64,000 nt of DNA from Asparagopsis taxiformis (GCA_030407315.1 JALQPE010001740.1:289487-353486), one strand, 5' to 3'; positions 21,103 through 32,400 are shown, counted from the first letter of the stretch. Notes: generated from the letters alone by a model not told the origin. A program made the numbers and translations.

Positions 21103-23074
21103 ATGGATCCATCCGCGCCCGAGCGATCGAACGCGCCGACCGAACCGCCGCCAGTCGCGTCGCAAACACACGCAGTCGACGCGCTGGTCGCTTCACATAT
21201 CCCTGACCCTACCGCTTCTCCGTGGCCGCCGTTACCGACGCAAGCGCTCGCGAGCATCGACGACGACGCGCAAACGTCCGACGATGGCGCCGAACGAAGC
21301 GCGAGGCCGAGTTCCGCGTTTCCGACGTGCACGCCACGCCGTCCGCAACGCTTCCGAGCTTGGTTCGACAAGTAGTGGACGACCCTACGTTCCAATGCAT
21401 GCTCCAGGCTGAAGTACGAGCTGCAGTGGACCGCGCTATCAAAGGCCAATCACGTGGACTGACGGCTCAGATGAGGGCGCAAGTCCACAACCTAATCGTC
21501 ACTACGATGGACTCCCGCGAGGAGCACAATATTGAACGCGCGAACGTCGCTGCGCGCGAAAACCGAACACGAACCGCAGCGCGCGCGACCCCTACGAACT
21601 ACGCGCGCGACGCGGACCCCGAAGGATGGCTGGAACTGGCGCGCCAGGACCTGTCATTCGACGACCACCCGCATTCGGATAGCGACAATGGACCCGCGCA
21701 TCCCGGACTGGTAGAGATCCAGCCGTTGAACGAGCTGTTCACGCGCGCGCTTTCGTATCGCAAGTACCGCTTGCGTAATACGGACCGCGCGTTTAACCGA
21801 ACAATTGCGAGCGAATTGGCTAACACCGCGAAAATGGTGCGCCATTCGATGCAAGGAGAGAATTTCACGGGCGCTGACGGAATCGCCGTGCTATCGTTCC
21901 TGAAGTATTTCAAGAGCGCATGCGACGACACCGGCGTATCCGAAGGCGCAGCGTTGCCGATTCTCAAGTATTTCCTCGCCGACGAGGCGCGCGACACGTT
22001 CCAAACGTACGTGGGACGAACGTTCCGAGGCTCGCGCGCGGGCGTCGATTCGATTACGTGCTACGCGGAAGCCGTTCAGTGGCTCCTGCTAACCTATGCG
22101 CGCGAAGGCGACGTCGCGCAAGCGTATCGTGACGTGGCGCAACAAACGCAAGACCCGAAGGAAACCGAAACGCAATTCGCTACGAGACTACGACGCCGCG
22201 CGCTGCGCTGCGGCGATGCCTTTAGCGAGCGAACGCTTGTTTCTATTTTCGTCGATGGTCTACGACCCTATGCGCAACACCTCGTACGGGACGCGCTGTC
22301 TCGCGACCCGCGTCGATACACCTTCCGAGAGCTAGTCTCTATGGCGCAGAGCCATGGGGACACGCATCGAGCGATGACGCCGACGACGAGCGCGCGACCG
22401 CTACTGCGACGAACGCCTGCGCTCTACGTGGAAGAGGAGGAGACACCAACGATGCAGGCACTGACCGTGGGGCATACCCCGCCATCAGGCTTCTCATCGC
22501 CAAACGTCTCAACCTCCGCCGCGACGCCGCACGCTCCGCGCGAACGGAAGTTCTCGACCCCGAGCCCCATGCGAAGTCCAACCTCGCTTGGCACCCCTTC
22601 GTCGAATTATCGCACGCCACGCTCTCGCGACGCCTCGCCCGCCGACCGCTCGCGACGCTTTGCGCATAACGACGACCGAGAACGCGAACGCGCGGGACCG
22701 TACACGGCGCACATACCGCGCGCCACTTACCCACCGCCTATCGTGAGACAGACGGCACCGGCCGACACGTCTCGCACAGCGGCGTTCCGCTGTCTGATAT
22801 GCCGGAAGTTTGGGCATCCTATGGTAAGCTGCCCGCTGCTCTCATCCGAGCAACAGGCCGCAATTCGCGAGATGCATAGCCACGCGCGCGTCTGACGCCC
22901 GAAGAGCTGAACCTGCAGCGTAACGTTCAGGTTTTCGAAGTTTCCGCGGACGATGACGCACGCGAGCGCGAAAGCGAACGCACGCGCGAAGACGACGCGC
23001 ACGACGGCGAGCAGCTCACGCCCCACTCGGTTCGCTTCGCAGAAGACCCGGGAAACGCATACGAGGAGTCGTAG
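21103..23074 (+). CDS. Gypsy-2 gag, with two frame changes
   Basis: The likely start is ATG 21103 (MDPSAPERSNAPTEPP). The reading moves to the main frame near 21300, where EAEFRVSDVHATPS continues. The main frame is open to 22895 and contains the capsid-like region (ILKYFLADEARDTF), an Arg/Ser/Pro-rich linker and a CX2CX4HX4C zinc knuckle, CLICRKFGHPMVSC, near 22792-22833. After another one-base shift near 22885 an acidic tail (LTPEELNLQRNVQVFEV) reaches the TAG at 23072-23074, matching the length and tail of gypsy-1 gag. The frame changes may be mutations or sequence errors. Confidence 0.8.
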
Positions 23075-23118
23075 CGGGTGGGCCGACTCCTCTCCATCCA
23101 ACGGATACGCGACGCGCG

Positions 23119-25401
23119 ATGACGCAACCGCCGCGCGAAAAACCGCCTCCGTTACCACCCGAAACAGTGGTCCTGTTTCAGACCCCTACCGCGAACTACA
23201 AACTCGAGGTACGCGTCGGATATAATCTACGCACGGCCACCGCGGTGACCGCTGTGCTTGATACCGGCGCGGGCCCGAGCCTCATTCGCGAGAACGTATT
23301 AGGCGCTGATTGGAAACACCACGCTACGCCGCCGACGCTGCGTTGCGCGATTATCGACGCGAATGGACGACGCCTCGCGCCGAACGCGTCGTTGCGACTC
23401 AGCGTTCTTCTAGGTGCCCGCGCGCACCTTCAAACTTTCCTGGTGATGCCGCGCTTATCCGTCCCTTGCATTCTGGGAGCAGACTTCATCGACCGTGTGG
23501 TTCGGATGATCTATACTGGGCCGCAGCGCGCGTTGCGAACCCGCTATGGAGACCACGTTCCAATGCTCCCACGAACGCCGACGAAACCGCGCCGCGCACC
23601 GACCCCCAAGACTACCCGACCGACAGAATTCGCACCAATCCGCGTTGCGCGCCGCACGTCGATTCCGCCGCACGCGACGCAAGCTATCGAAGTCACCACG
23701 GGCGCTGACGGACGCTGCATCACGATACCCGCGACCGACCTCTACGGACAGAAGTTGTTGCGTCTAGCCAATGGTGAAACGCAGGTTAAAAGGAACGTGC
23801 CCTTCAGCGTGCATGTGCACAACGCCGGCACCCGCCTACAGATATTGCCCAAAGGCATGAAGGTGGGCGCCGCAGTGCCCAACCCCGTAGGTTGCCTACA
23901 AGTTGCACAAGAGGCACCGACCCCGCAAGACCGACCGCCCGACGATGCGACGCCACGCGACGCGACGAACCCGCCGGACCTGCGCGAAGCCGACGGAATT
24001 GCGAACGCGACGCCGCACTGGGAAGACCTCCTACGCGCGACGCTACGCGATGAGCGAGTAGACGACGACCTACACGCGCGAATTATCGAGATGCTGCGAA
24101 AGCACGAGCAAATGTGGAATGGCACGCTTGGAGCCATCCACGCGACAGAACACCGCATCGAACTGGTTCCGGGGGCGACCCCCGTCAACCAACCGCCGTA
24201 CCGCGCCGGACACGCGTCGCGCGAAATTATCCGTACGCAAGTGGATAAGATGCTCCGCGCTGGAGTGATCGAACCTGCTACATCGGAATGGGCGAGCCCG
24301 GTCGTAGTCGTGCCTAAGAAGGACGGGACTTCCCGCTTCTGCATCGACTACCGCCGCTTAAACGCCGCCACCGTCAAGGACGCGTATCCGATTCCGCGCA
24401 TGGACGATTGCGTCGACTCGCTCGGTAACGCGACGGTTTTCACTACGCTGGACTGCAATTCGGGATACTGGCAGATCCCAGTGGCGCACGCCGACCGCGA
24501 TAAGACTACGTTTACATCGCACGTTGGTACGTATCGTTTCCGCCGCATGCCTTTTGGGCTTTCGAACGCGCCCGCGACGTTTCAGCGCGCGCTTGACATT
24601 TTGCTCGCGAACGTGAAGTGGCAACATTGCCTTGTCTACCTGGATGACGTAATCATCTTCTCCGCCGACGTAAACGCGCACGTGCACCACGTCGACGAAA
24701 TACTGGGAATCCTCGGACGCGCAGGCGTTTCGCTAAAGTTCGCGAAGACCGAGTTCTTCAAGCGCTCGGTGGACTACCTGGGACATACTATTTCGCCTGG
24801 GAAGCTCTCCGTACCGACGACAAAGTGCGACGCGCTGCGCGATGCGACGTACCCGACGACGAAGACGCAGTTGCGAAGTTTTCTAGGAACTTGCAACGTA
24901 TACCGCCGATTCGTCGAAAAATTCGCGTTCGTAGCCGCGCCGCTTACGCAGCTGCTGAAGAAGGACCAAGGAGACAGCTTACCCGCGCCGACGCCGGAGC
25001 AAACGCGCGCGTTCGAATCATTGCGACAAGCGATGCTATCTCCGCCTATCCTCCGTCTACCGCGCGAAGGGCACCCGTACGTGCTCGACACTGACGCGTC
25101 GCAAGGCCAAATCGGATGCGCCTTGCTACAGCTAGACGCGGACGAAGACGTATTACATCCGGTCGGATACTGGTCGCGCACGCTTAACGACGCGGAGCGA
25201 AATTATTCGACGACGGAACGCGAATGCCTCGCGGTAGTATGGGCAGTGCTACTACTACGCGCGTACCTAGAAGGACGGAAGTTCACGGTTCGCACGGACC
25301 ACAATTCGCTGCGCTGGATTCTAAACATGACCTCTGCGGAAGGACGACTCGCGCGCTGGCGATTGCGACTCGCCGAGTTCGAGTTCGACGTATATATATA
25401 G
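23119..25401 (+). CDS. Gypsy-2 protease, reverse transcriptase and RNase H
   Basis: 760-codon ORF. Protease: VLDTGAGPSLIRE near 23255-23293. Reverse transcriptase: WASPVVVVPKKDG, FCIDYRRLN, TTLDCNSGYWQIPVA, catalytic YLDDVIIFS near 24640-24665. RNase H: DTDASQGQIGCAL, TERECLAVVWAV, RTDHNSLRWIL. The frame ends in a TA-repeat at about 25390-25401; the expected continuation (RKGKRHVIADALSRM) lies in the next frame and runs into the integrase ORF, so a one-base slip in the TA run separates them. Otherwise it looks intact. Confidence 0.92.
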   Translation: MTQPPREKPPPLPPETVVLFQTPTANYKLEVRVGYNLRTATAVTAVLDTGAGPSLIRENVLGADWKHHATPPTLRCAIIDANGRRLAPNASLRLSVLLGARAHLQTFLVMPRLSVPCILGADFIDRVVRMIYTGPQRALRTRYGDHVPMLPRTPTKPRRAPTPKTTRPTEFAPIRVARRTSIPPHATQAIEVTTGADGRCITIPATDLYGQKLLRLANGETQVKRNVPFSVHVHNAGTRLQILPKGMKVGAAVPNPVGCLQVAQEAPTPQDRPPDDATPRDATNPPDLREADGIANATPHWEDLLRATLRDERVDDDLHARIIEMLRKHEQMWNGTLGAIHATEHRIELVPGATPVNQPPYRAGHASREIIRTQVDKMLRAGVIEPATSEWASPVVVVPKKDGTSRFCIDYRRLNAATVKDAYPIPRMDDCVDSLGNATVFTTLDCNSGYWQIPVAHADRDKTTFTSHVGTYRFRRMPFGLSNAPATFQRALDILLANVKWQHCLVYLDDVIIFSADVNAHVHHVDEILGILGRAGVSLKFAKTEFFKRSVDYLGHTISPGKLSVPTTKCDALRDATYPTTKTQLRSFLGTCNVYRRFVEKFAFVAAPLTQLLKKDQGDSLPAPTPEQTRAFESLRQAMLSPPILRLPREGHPYVLDTDASQGQIGCALLQLDADEDVLHPVGYWSRTLNDAERNYSTTERECLAVVWAVLLLRAYLEGRKFTVRTDHNSLRWILNMTSAEGRLARWRLRLAEFEFDVYI

Positions 25402-25441
25402 AAAGGGTAAACGCCACGTTATCGCCGACGCGCTCTCGCGA

Positions 25442-27349
25442 ATGGCCACGCGAAGCGGCGACGAGACGGAAATACCGGACGAGATACCCTGCTTCGACGC
25501 CGCGAACATCGTTGAACCGCACGCGGACGCTTATGCGCGAACCGATACCGCGCTACTATGCGACTACGCAGAATACTACCCGAGTTTGGACTGCCTACTG
25601 GCAACTCGGTCATGCATCGAACCGCCTGTGTCCACTGACGAGTGGATACGCGAGCAGGCGACGGACGAATTCTGCCAAAACGCGAAACGCGATGTCGAAA
25701 CCGCGCCGCAGTCGCGCTTTCACCTGTCCCCCGATGGGATACTTATGAGGACCGCGCCGCTCGACGACGCCACGCAGATAGTCGTGCCCGAAGCGATTAA
25801 GGGGCGCATTTTGCGAGCGAACCATTATGCGGTAACTGCAGGACATCCGGGCGCGCGGCGCATGTACGACGCCATCCGACGCGCGTACTACTGGCCGATG
25901 ATGAGCGTGGACGTCTACACTACAGTGAGACAGTGCGATGCGTGCGCACGTAACCGCGTTACGCAATATCGCCATACGAACGCCCTGAAGCTATTCCCCG
26001 CGACGCGCCCGCTCGAAGACGTCGCTATCGATATCCTTGGTCCGCTGCCCGAGACTCCGCGCCAACGCCGCTTCGTACTCGTAATCGCAGACCGCTATAG
26101 CAAACTCTGCCGACTCATCGCGCTCGGACGCGTATCCGCACTCGCCGTTGCGAAGGCATTTTGCCGAGACTGGGTTTTCGTCTATGGACCGCCGCGCACG
26201 CTACTTTCGGACAATGGGCCGCAATTCCGCTCGAAGCTGTTTCAGGAGACTTGCGCGCTGATGGGTACGCGGAACATATTTACGACGACATACCATCCGC
26301 AATCGAATGGACAAGTCGAGCGCATGAACCGCACTATCGTAGCGACGCTGCGCCATTATGTAGATGAAGAGCGCAGAGATTGGGACGAGCATTTAGACGC
26401 GCTAGCGTACGCTTACAACCGCGCGATACACCGCTCGACGAATACGTCGCCGTTCGAACTCACGCTCACGCGCTATCCCGTATCGCTGGGAACGGAGCAA
26501 GTGGACACGATTCGCAGCACGCCATTCCTTCGCATGGAATTTCTCGCACGATTATCGGACGCGTACGCACGCTCGGCGAATGCGTTGCAGAAAGCGCAAG
26601 CGAGATACAAGCGCGACTTCGACCGCGGCGTGCGCACGGTGAATAAGGATATCAAGGTGGGCGATCAAGTGTACCTGGACACTCGCGCGGGAGCGACGAC
26701 ACGAACACAACGCAGCGACGCAGCGCACACGTCGAAGTTAGACTACCCTGTGTCGGGCCCTTTCCCGGTTATAGGCTGCCGCGGACACACGTACGAAATC
26801 ATAATCGACGGTGTCCCCGAACTCGTCAGCTCCGATCGCGTTCGCATGGCACCGCGCTACGCGACGCATGCGCCAACGACGTTGGACGACGTAGAAGAAG
26901 ACACTAACACGGAGAACGCGAACGACGCAGAGCGACGGGATGAACGCGAAATTAACGAGGCGCGCAAGGTCGACCCGGAAGCCGGGTATGGGACGCGCGA
27001 GTTCATGATTGACAGGCTAACAGCCGAGGGCATCGACGACACCGGCGCGCCCGTATTCCGGGTGCGCTGGAAGGGCTACTCCCCGCGCGATGATACGTGG
27101 GAGCCCGAAGCGTCCCTGCCCGCGCCTATCGTCGCCCGTTTTCGCCGTGATCAAGGACGGCCCGCCTCTAAAACCGCTGCGCGCGCTACTGCCGACGGCC
27201 CTGCGGCGCTGCGTAACCGCCGAAGTCGCTCAACGAAGCGCTCAGCCCCGAGGGAGGCACCCGATGGCGCGCCGCGAAAAACGACACCTACCCGCATCAG
27301 CGCGCGTATTGCAAGCCGACAAATGACGCCTCGTGCGCAACGCAATTAA
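25442..27349 (+). CDS. Gypsy-2 integrase with C-terminal chromodomain
   Basis: 635 codons; the true polyprotein starts upstream across the TA-repeat frameshift. The HHCC zinc-binding domain (NHYAVTAGH and CDAC) is at about 25820-25950. The DDE core has DILGPL (about 26020), SDNGPQF (about 26208) and GQVERMNR (about 26310). Near the end VFRVRWKGYSPRDDTWEPE (about 27050-27110) is a chromodomain, which places the element in the chromoviruses and suggests targeting to marked heterochromatin. The tail is Arg-rich. All catalytic residues are present. Confidence 0.92.
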   Translation: MATRSGDETEIPDEIPCFDAANIVEPHADAYARTDTALLCDYAEYYPSLDCLLATRSCIEPPVSTDEWIREQATDEFCQNAKRDVETAPQSRFHLSPDGILMRTAPLDDATQIVVPEAIKGRILRANHYAVTAGHPGARRMYDAIRRAYYWPMMSVDVYTTVRQCDACARNRVTQYRHTNALKLFPATRPLEDVAIDILGPLPETPRQRRFVLVIADRYSKLCRLIALGRVSALAVAKAFCRDWVFVYGPPRTLLSDNGPQFRSKLFQETCALMGTRNIFTTTYHPQSNGQVERMNRTIVATLRHYVDEERRDWDEHLDALAYAYNRAIHRSTNTSPFELTLTRYPVSLGTEQVDTIRSTPFLRMEFLARLSDAYARSANALQKAQARYKRDFDRGVRTVNKDIKVGDQVYLDTRAGATTRTQRSDAAHTSKLDYPVSGPFPVIGCRGHTYEIIIDGVPELVSSDRVRMAPRYATHAPTTLDDVEEDTNTENANDAERRDEREINEARKVDPEAGYGTREFMIDRLTAEGIDDTGAPVFRVRWKGYSPRDDTWEPEASLPAPIVARFRRDQGRPASKTAARATADGPAALRNRRSRSTKRSAPREAPDGAPRKTTPTRISARIASRQMTPRAQRN

Positions 27350-29400
27350 TGCAGGAAGCGTTGCGGGGGGGTTGCCATCCACGCGCGTTTACGTCGACGA
27401 AGAAGCTGTGCAAGTGCCAGCTGATTACCTGGCAGTGGTAAGCATCCAAGCGCAAACACAGCTACCCGCCTTGCATCACGCCAAACTACTATCGGCAGCA
27501 GGGACCGGAAGGGGATACGACTTATTGCCGCCAAGCGTCGCAGCGCCACGCAACCGCTTCGTCGCACAACGCGCAACCGCTCCTTCGGACGCCACACAAC
27601 CGCTTCGTCGCACAACACGCAAACGCTTCCTCGAACGCCTTGTAACCGTTTCGTCGCACGCCACGCGATCGCCGTTCGCGCCAACGCCTCGTCGTTCGGC
27701 ACGCAACGCCCGGTTCGTCGTACGCCTTGCAACACGCGTCGCATCGTCGTTCGCCACGCCCCGCGCAATCGACATTCTACCGCTGAATGACCTGAAACTA
27801 CTGCCGCACGCAATGAAGCGACGCCGCTCGCGAGCCGCGTACGTGTGCGCCTGACAGGTTGAACACGATTCGACGTTTGCCCGCCGCGCTACTACCCGCG
27901 CCGACTACCCGCACGAAGGCGCGCCGCCCCGGACTAAGCTGCCTGAATCTCGACGCTTGACAACACACGAAGGGGCCCTCACAGACGCTGGTCGGTCCGG
28001 CATCGACACGCGTCGCGCGGGACGCCACCACCGCGAAGATATTGAGCCCCCTCGCTGACGCTCGAGACGTTGCCTGTTAAGAAGTGCGATAAGCGCGAAA
28101 AGCCCATGACGGACGCTGCGTCAATCTCGCTAAACAGGCGCCACGCAATATTCGCCGCTTGCGTTTCGGTCGCCTTTCGTTCGCCACGCGCTATCCGCCG
28201 TTTACGCCACGTAACGCCTAACGACCGTCTACCGCCACACGGCCACTGCGCCACTACGCTCGTTGGAACCGCCGCGGATACGAACGGCCGCGTATCTCTG
28301 GATTCGTTGCGAGTTGGGCCTCGACTAACACCCGACCTACTCCAGAGGCCGCGACATGCGCGGGACCACGCGATGCGTTTTCGCGCGAAAAAAGGGGAGC
28401 GACACTGGCGCTGGCGTGCGGGCTGGCCCGGCTATTTAGCAATTCTACCGTCCCACTCGAATTGTCCCATTGGAAAAATGCGACGAAAGGGGCACCCGAA
28501 TCGCGCCGCCGTCAAGTTGGCCCCCGCACCGTGACGAACTGTCCCCTACTGCCGTCACCTGATTGGACGACAACATACGCGAACTCCAGCGAGGCGCTCG
28601 AAGCTGGTGGAAGGACGCATACCCCTGGACGCACGCAGCCCCCTACCGAGAATATAGTGGTGCCCACGTGCATGGTTCCCCCTCAACCCAAGCGTGGAGA
28701 ATGAGGCTCGCTCCAAGAAGGGAAGAATGTGACCCCACCCGAGCCCCCTAGGTACCATTCGGCCGTCCGCTCTAGTCACGGGACAATAGACACGGTAGCA
28801 AACGGTGAACGCCGGTAGTAGGCGACGCGAACGACGGATGCGAAAAAGCGAACGAACCGGCGACGCGAACGACGAATGCGTAAGGCGGCACGAATTGACG
28901 ACGCGAAGCGGAAGCGAACAACGAATACGCATGCGAAAATTAACCAGCGACGTCGAGGATTGCGCGTGACGAACCGACGAAACGAAACCGCTACGACGAA
29001 CTCGTACCGACGCGCTACCCGTCCATACTCCCTTCTTCTACCCCCCACTCAAACCTTTCTCGCTTCGCAACGTATGCATACTACCCCTCCCTTCCCCCCG
29101 CGCGCACGACTGGACGCCGCCGGCCGCGTGCCCTCCGAACGCCGACGTGGGCAGCGGGCAAATACGGTTTCAAGCAACGACACGCGCGCCCCTTCGCGGA
29201 AACACCGGCTCGTGCATGCATTTGACGGAACCCGCGTTGCGCTGTCGCTCACTCAAAAGCTGCAGGAACCCTGGCGTTTCACGGCCGCAAGCGTGTCGGA
29301 CGGGAGGAACCCCGCATTACGAAGCGCTAGGTGGAGATACAAACAAGGAGAGTTTATTTCAAAAGAGGATGCAATGCGAGGAGGAGGAACGAAGTGATAG
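27350..29400. other. Gypsy-2 spacer between pol and the antisense ORFs
   Basis: About 2 kb without a convincing gene. 27530-27760 holds degenerate tandem copies, about 28-32 bp each, of a CGCAACCGCTTCGTCGCACA-like unit. 28800-28940 has weaker repeats of GACGCGAACGACGAATGCG. The remainder is CpG-rich and open in many frames because stops are rare in such sequence. Confidence 0.5.
27530..27760. repeat. Degenerate tandem repeat in the gypsy-2 spacer
   Basis: CGCTTCGTCGCAC and close variants recur about every 30 bp, separated by AACGC-type links. Confidence 0.5.
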
Positions 29401-31044
29401 CTAAGACGGAGGCGCGCGCGTGTCGTCGTCTCGACGCGAAGCGCGGCTCGACGAACTGGCTGCCGCACCGCGCGAACGAGCACGGCTTGAAGCCGTATCT
29501 GCCTGGTGACCGCGTCGCCGCTCGGAATTTAACACCCGAACGACGCGCCCGTCGTGTACGCCAATCCGGAGTGGAGGGATACCCGTACGCCTCGCGCGAC
29601 CCGCGGAACTCGCCGCTGCACGCGAACGCGTCATGGGACGCGCCCCGCCACGACCCGAACCAACGCTTCCCGTCGCGCCCCGCGTCGCATCTGCGCGTAA
29701 CCCGCTCTCCGACTGCGTCGCGCCAGTCGACTCCCTTTCGTCAACAGAACCCGCAGGAGAACGCTGCATGAAATGGACGACGTCATTTAACGCCGAGCCC
29801 ATACGGTGAGCGCGTTCGATAGTTTCCTGAACCCGACGGACAGTCTCCCTCTCCCGAGCGCGATACCCGTCACGTACAGCGGCGATTCGAGCAGCCAACC
29901 GATCCCTCTCCGCCTCCAAATTAGATTCGACTTCGGCCAACGCACGTTGCGCGGCCTCCTGCGCTGAACCGGCGGAATCGTAACGAGACTGAAGGGCCGC
30001 CAACGCTTCGCGACCACCTTCAACCTCCTTCTCCTGTTTAGCCGCACGACCTTGCATTACGCCGATATCCTTATGCATGCGCTCGATGCGCACGGCGTCT
30101 TCGTCGACCTTACGCTTCAGCGCGGCCTCACGCGCCTCGGACGCAGCCAGCGCCTCGCGAGTCTCGCGTAAGAATGACACGGCCTCGTCGCGCGCCTCGT
30201 TTGCATCGTCGCGATCCTTAATCGCCTCGTCGCGGGCCTTGATAGCCACGTCAAGGCGTCCCAGGGCTTCGTCTCGCGCTTGGGCGACCGACGTTACACG
30301 CGAAAGCGCCTCGTCGCGGTTTTGTTCAGCAGACGAGATCTGTGCCTGCAAGTTGGCCGCACCCGTTGAATCCGCTAACGCGACGACGTCTTCGCCATCC
30401 ACCGCCGCCGGCGCCTCCGCCGGGTCAGTAACCGCGACTGCGCTCGACGCCGCGACGCTACCAACCGCCGCGCTCGCGCTCGCATCACCCGGAGCGTTAG
30501 CGATATCTTGGCTCGGAATGGACTTCTTCAACTCCTGCAGTTCGTTATAAACCTTGACGTACTCCGCCCGTAGCGCTGCGTCCAACTGAGTAATGTCAAC
30601 AGGAGGCCGAGGCGACTCAGAGAATAACGAATAGCGCCCGTCGCGGAAACGCCGGCGCTCGACGGCCAATAACGCAGCCATGCCGAGGTATTGCGCGTAC
30701 TCGCGCGAATTAGTTGCGCGCATCACATGCAACTCGTTGGAAGATAAGGCCGACAAGACGGCATCCACGGTCACAACGTCACCCGCTTCCAAGTGCGCGA
30801 ACGCGCTGCGCGACGGGTTACGCGGGGACTTCAACAACAAGTGCGGAATTTCGGTATGACGATGAACCCCGAGCGCGCCGTGCGCCCAGTCTATCACGCC
30901 GCGTTCCGCGCTCCAAGGCAACCACTGGCCACCCTCGTTAAAGTCCACACCCGGGGCGACGTCGAAGACAGGCGTCTCGTCCCAAGGGCATGCGCGATGC
31001 TCCGTCAAAAGACTCCAAATGCGCAACCGAATACGTGCCGCCAC
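29401..31044 (-). CDS. Gypsy-2 antisense ORF B: coiled-coil protein
   Basis: 547 codons on the strand opposite gag-pol. The first ~170 residues (WSLLTEHRACPWDETP, YAQYLGMAALLAVERRRF) look globular and do not match a family I know. Residues about 230-430 are a long coiled coil with regular Ala/Arg/Glu heptads (QNRDEALSRV, KARDEAIKDRDDANEARDEA). The C-terminus is basic, with many Arg and Ser. It overlaps ORF A by 107 bp in another frame, and the two may form one protein of about 1,000 residues joined by a frameshift. The non-random heptad pattern argues for a real protein even though CpG-rich DNA easily gives open frames. Confidence 0.6.
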   Translation of the reverse strand: MAARIRLRIWSLLTEHRACPWDETPVFDVAPGVDFNEGGQWLPWSAERGVIDWAHGALGVHRHTEIPHLLLKSPRNPSRSAFAHLEAGDVVTVDAVLSALSSNELHVMRATNSREYAQYLGMAALLAVERRRFRDGRYSLFSESPRPPVDITQLDAALRAEYVKVYNELQELKKSIPSQDIANAPGDASASAAVGSVAASSAVAVTDPAEAPAAVDGEDVVALADSTGAANLQAQISSAEQNRDEALSRVTSVAQARDEALGRLDVAIKARDEAIKDRDDANEARDEAVSFLRETREALAASEAREAALKRKVDEDAVRIERMHKDIGVMQGRAAKQEKEVEGGREALAALQSRYDSAGSAQEAAQRALAEVESNLEAERDRLAARIAAVRDGYRARERETVRRVQETIERAHRMGSALNDVVHFMQRSPAGSVDERESTGATQSESGLRADATRGATGSVGSGRGGARPMTRSRAAASSAGRARRTGIPPLRIGVHDGRVVRVLNSERRRGHQADTASSRARSRGAAASSSSRASRRDDDTRAPPS

Positions 31045-32356
31045 GAACGACCGCCGCAGCGCCGACGCTCTCGATGCCAGCGACGAGTCTGTCGCTCAAG
31101 CGAACGATGCGGCGCTCAACGAACGCGACATGGAGCCACGCGCAAGCCACCATGACGACCCACTCGCTAAGGGCAACGGCCCAGAAATAAGAACGCGTCT
31201 CCACGGGGACGTCGAGGCCAAGAAGAACGGAAGGCGCATAGTGGAAGACACAAGGCAAAGGAACGGAAAGAGATTCTGGCGCCTCCGGCCAGTCGCGCGG
31301 ATCGTAGCGCGGAAAGAAAGCGCCAACGCGATCCTCGGGGAACTCGCGAAACTCCGCGTCGCGATACGTGACGAAGTAACCGGCGGAGCGACGCATGCGT
31401 AACCCGCGGCGCGCTTCGGCACGCATCCCCGCGTCGAAGAACCACGGTACACTGACTTCTCCTTCTTGTTCGATGTCGTTCCAGGGGACACCACCGTCCA
31501 ACAGGAAGCCGGCGCTAGGCGCCGCCGCCCACGGGTCGAGATGCGCAAATTCGTCGCGACGCATCGTTCGGAGCCGCGCCAGATGACGCACAAGCCGCTC
31601 GTCCGCGGCGTCCTCGAGGAAATAGGCATCGCATGGAAGATTAGTGGGTACGGCTAAATCGCATAGGGCCGCTTCACGCCGCGCGTCCCACACGGCCTGC
31701 GCGTTTTTGTGGCCGGGCAACACCGCGTAGCGGTTGACGTCGGCGATACGCACCCATTGAAAACGCCGCGGGAAGTATTGAACACGGCCTAGCTCAGTCC
31801 AAGTCGGCATCGCGCGCGGAAGGAAACGGAAGGCAGAAGGGTCTTCGTAGCGCGCACGCGGGACGACGGCGGGTACGTGTTGCGCAGCAGAAGGAAGAGA
31901 AACAGAGGAAGGAGCGGGAATGGACCGCAAAGGCACGCCGACGTTCGTACGACTCCCAGACGCGGATGCGGGAGCAGCAGTCACGTCCACCGTCGCGTCG
32001 ATACCGGGCGATGCGTCAGCGCCGTCCGTATTATGCGCACTCGCCGTCGCACCAACCGGAGCACTCGCGGATGACGCTTGAGCCATGGAAAGATAGAACG
32101 GGCTCTCGGGGCTCGCAGGCGCAGGCGAAGCGAAGCGCGAAGCGGCAGACGGAGTGCGTAGCGGCGTCGCAGCGCCTTCGCCGGAAGGAATGCTGGCCCG
32201 CAGCCAGCTCGGAAGGGTATCACCATCGTGCGCCATAGCGTGCGAATCGGTAAGGATGACGGCGAACGCGGGTGGCAAGAGAGAAGGAAGAAGGAGATGG
32301 ACAAAAGAGAAGAGGTTGCAGACGAAAAGAGTAGAACGAAGGAAACGGAAGAGCAC
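30938..32356 (-). CDS. Gypsy-2 antisense ORF A: unknown protein
   Basis: 472 codons starting 52 bp inside the 3' LTR and running back toward pol. The first 40 residues are hydrophobic (FVHLLLPSLLPPAFAV) and come from a pyrimidine-rich leader; an inner start at MAHDGDTLPSWL (residue 41) is more likely. An Ala/Ser/Pro-rich stretch follows, then a folded-looking, Trp/Tyr/Phe-rich domain (FRFLPRAMPTWTELGRVQYF, WVRIADVNRYAVLPGHKNA, VPWFFDAGMRAEARRG) I cannot match to a family. Expression would need a promoter in or near the 3' LTR reading inward. Antisense ORFs in this position are known in some plant Tat-type gypsy elements, but I see no similarity to those. Confidence 0.6.
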   Translation of the reverse strand: MLFRFLRSTLFVCNLFSFVHLLLPSLLPPAFAVILTDSHAMAHDGDTLPSWLRASIPSGEGAATPLRTPSAASRFASPAPASPESPFYLSMAQASSASAPVGATASAHNTDGADASPGIDATVDVTAAPASASGSRTNVGVPLRSIPAPSSVSLPSAAQHVPAVVPRARYEDPSAFRFLPRAMPTWTELGRVQYFPRRFQWVRIADVNRYAVLPGHKNAQAVWDARREAALCDLAVPTNLPCDAYFLEDAADERLVRHLARLRTMRRDEFAHLDPWAAAPSAGFLLDGGVPWNDIEQEGEVSVPWFFDAGMRAEARRGLRMRRSAGYFVTYRDAEFREFPEDRVGAFFPRYDPRDWPEAPESLSVPLPCVFHYAPSVLLGLDVPVETRSYFWAVALSEWVVMVACAWLHVAFVERRIVRLSDRLVAGIESVGAAAVVRGGTYSVAHLESFDGASRMPLGRDACLRRRPGCGL

Positions 32357-32400
32357 GTGAGGAAAGAGATGGCGCGCGAGGACGCGCTGTGATGTTAGTC

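Noticed and set aside
27333..29397. Several ORFs of 120-175 codons in the gypsy-2 spacer
   Set aside because: They are read through tandem repeats and CpG-rich DNA in many frames at once, with no conserved motif.
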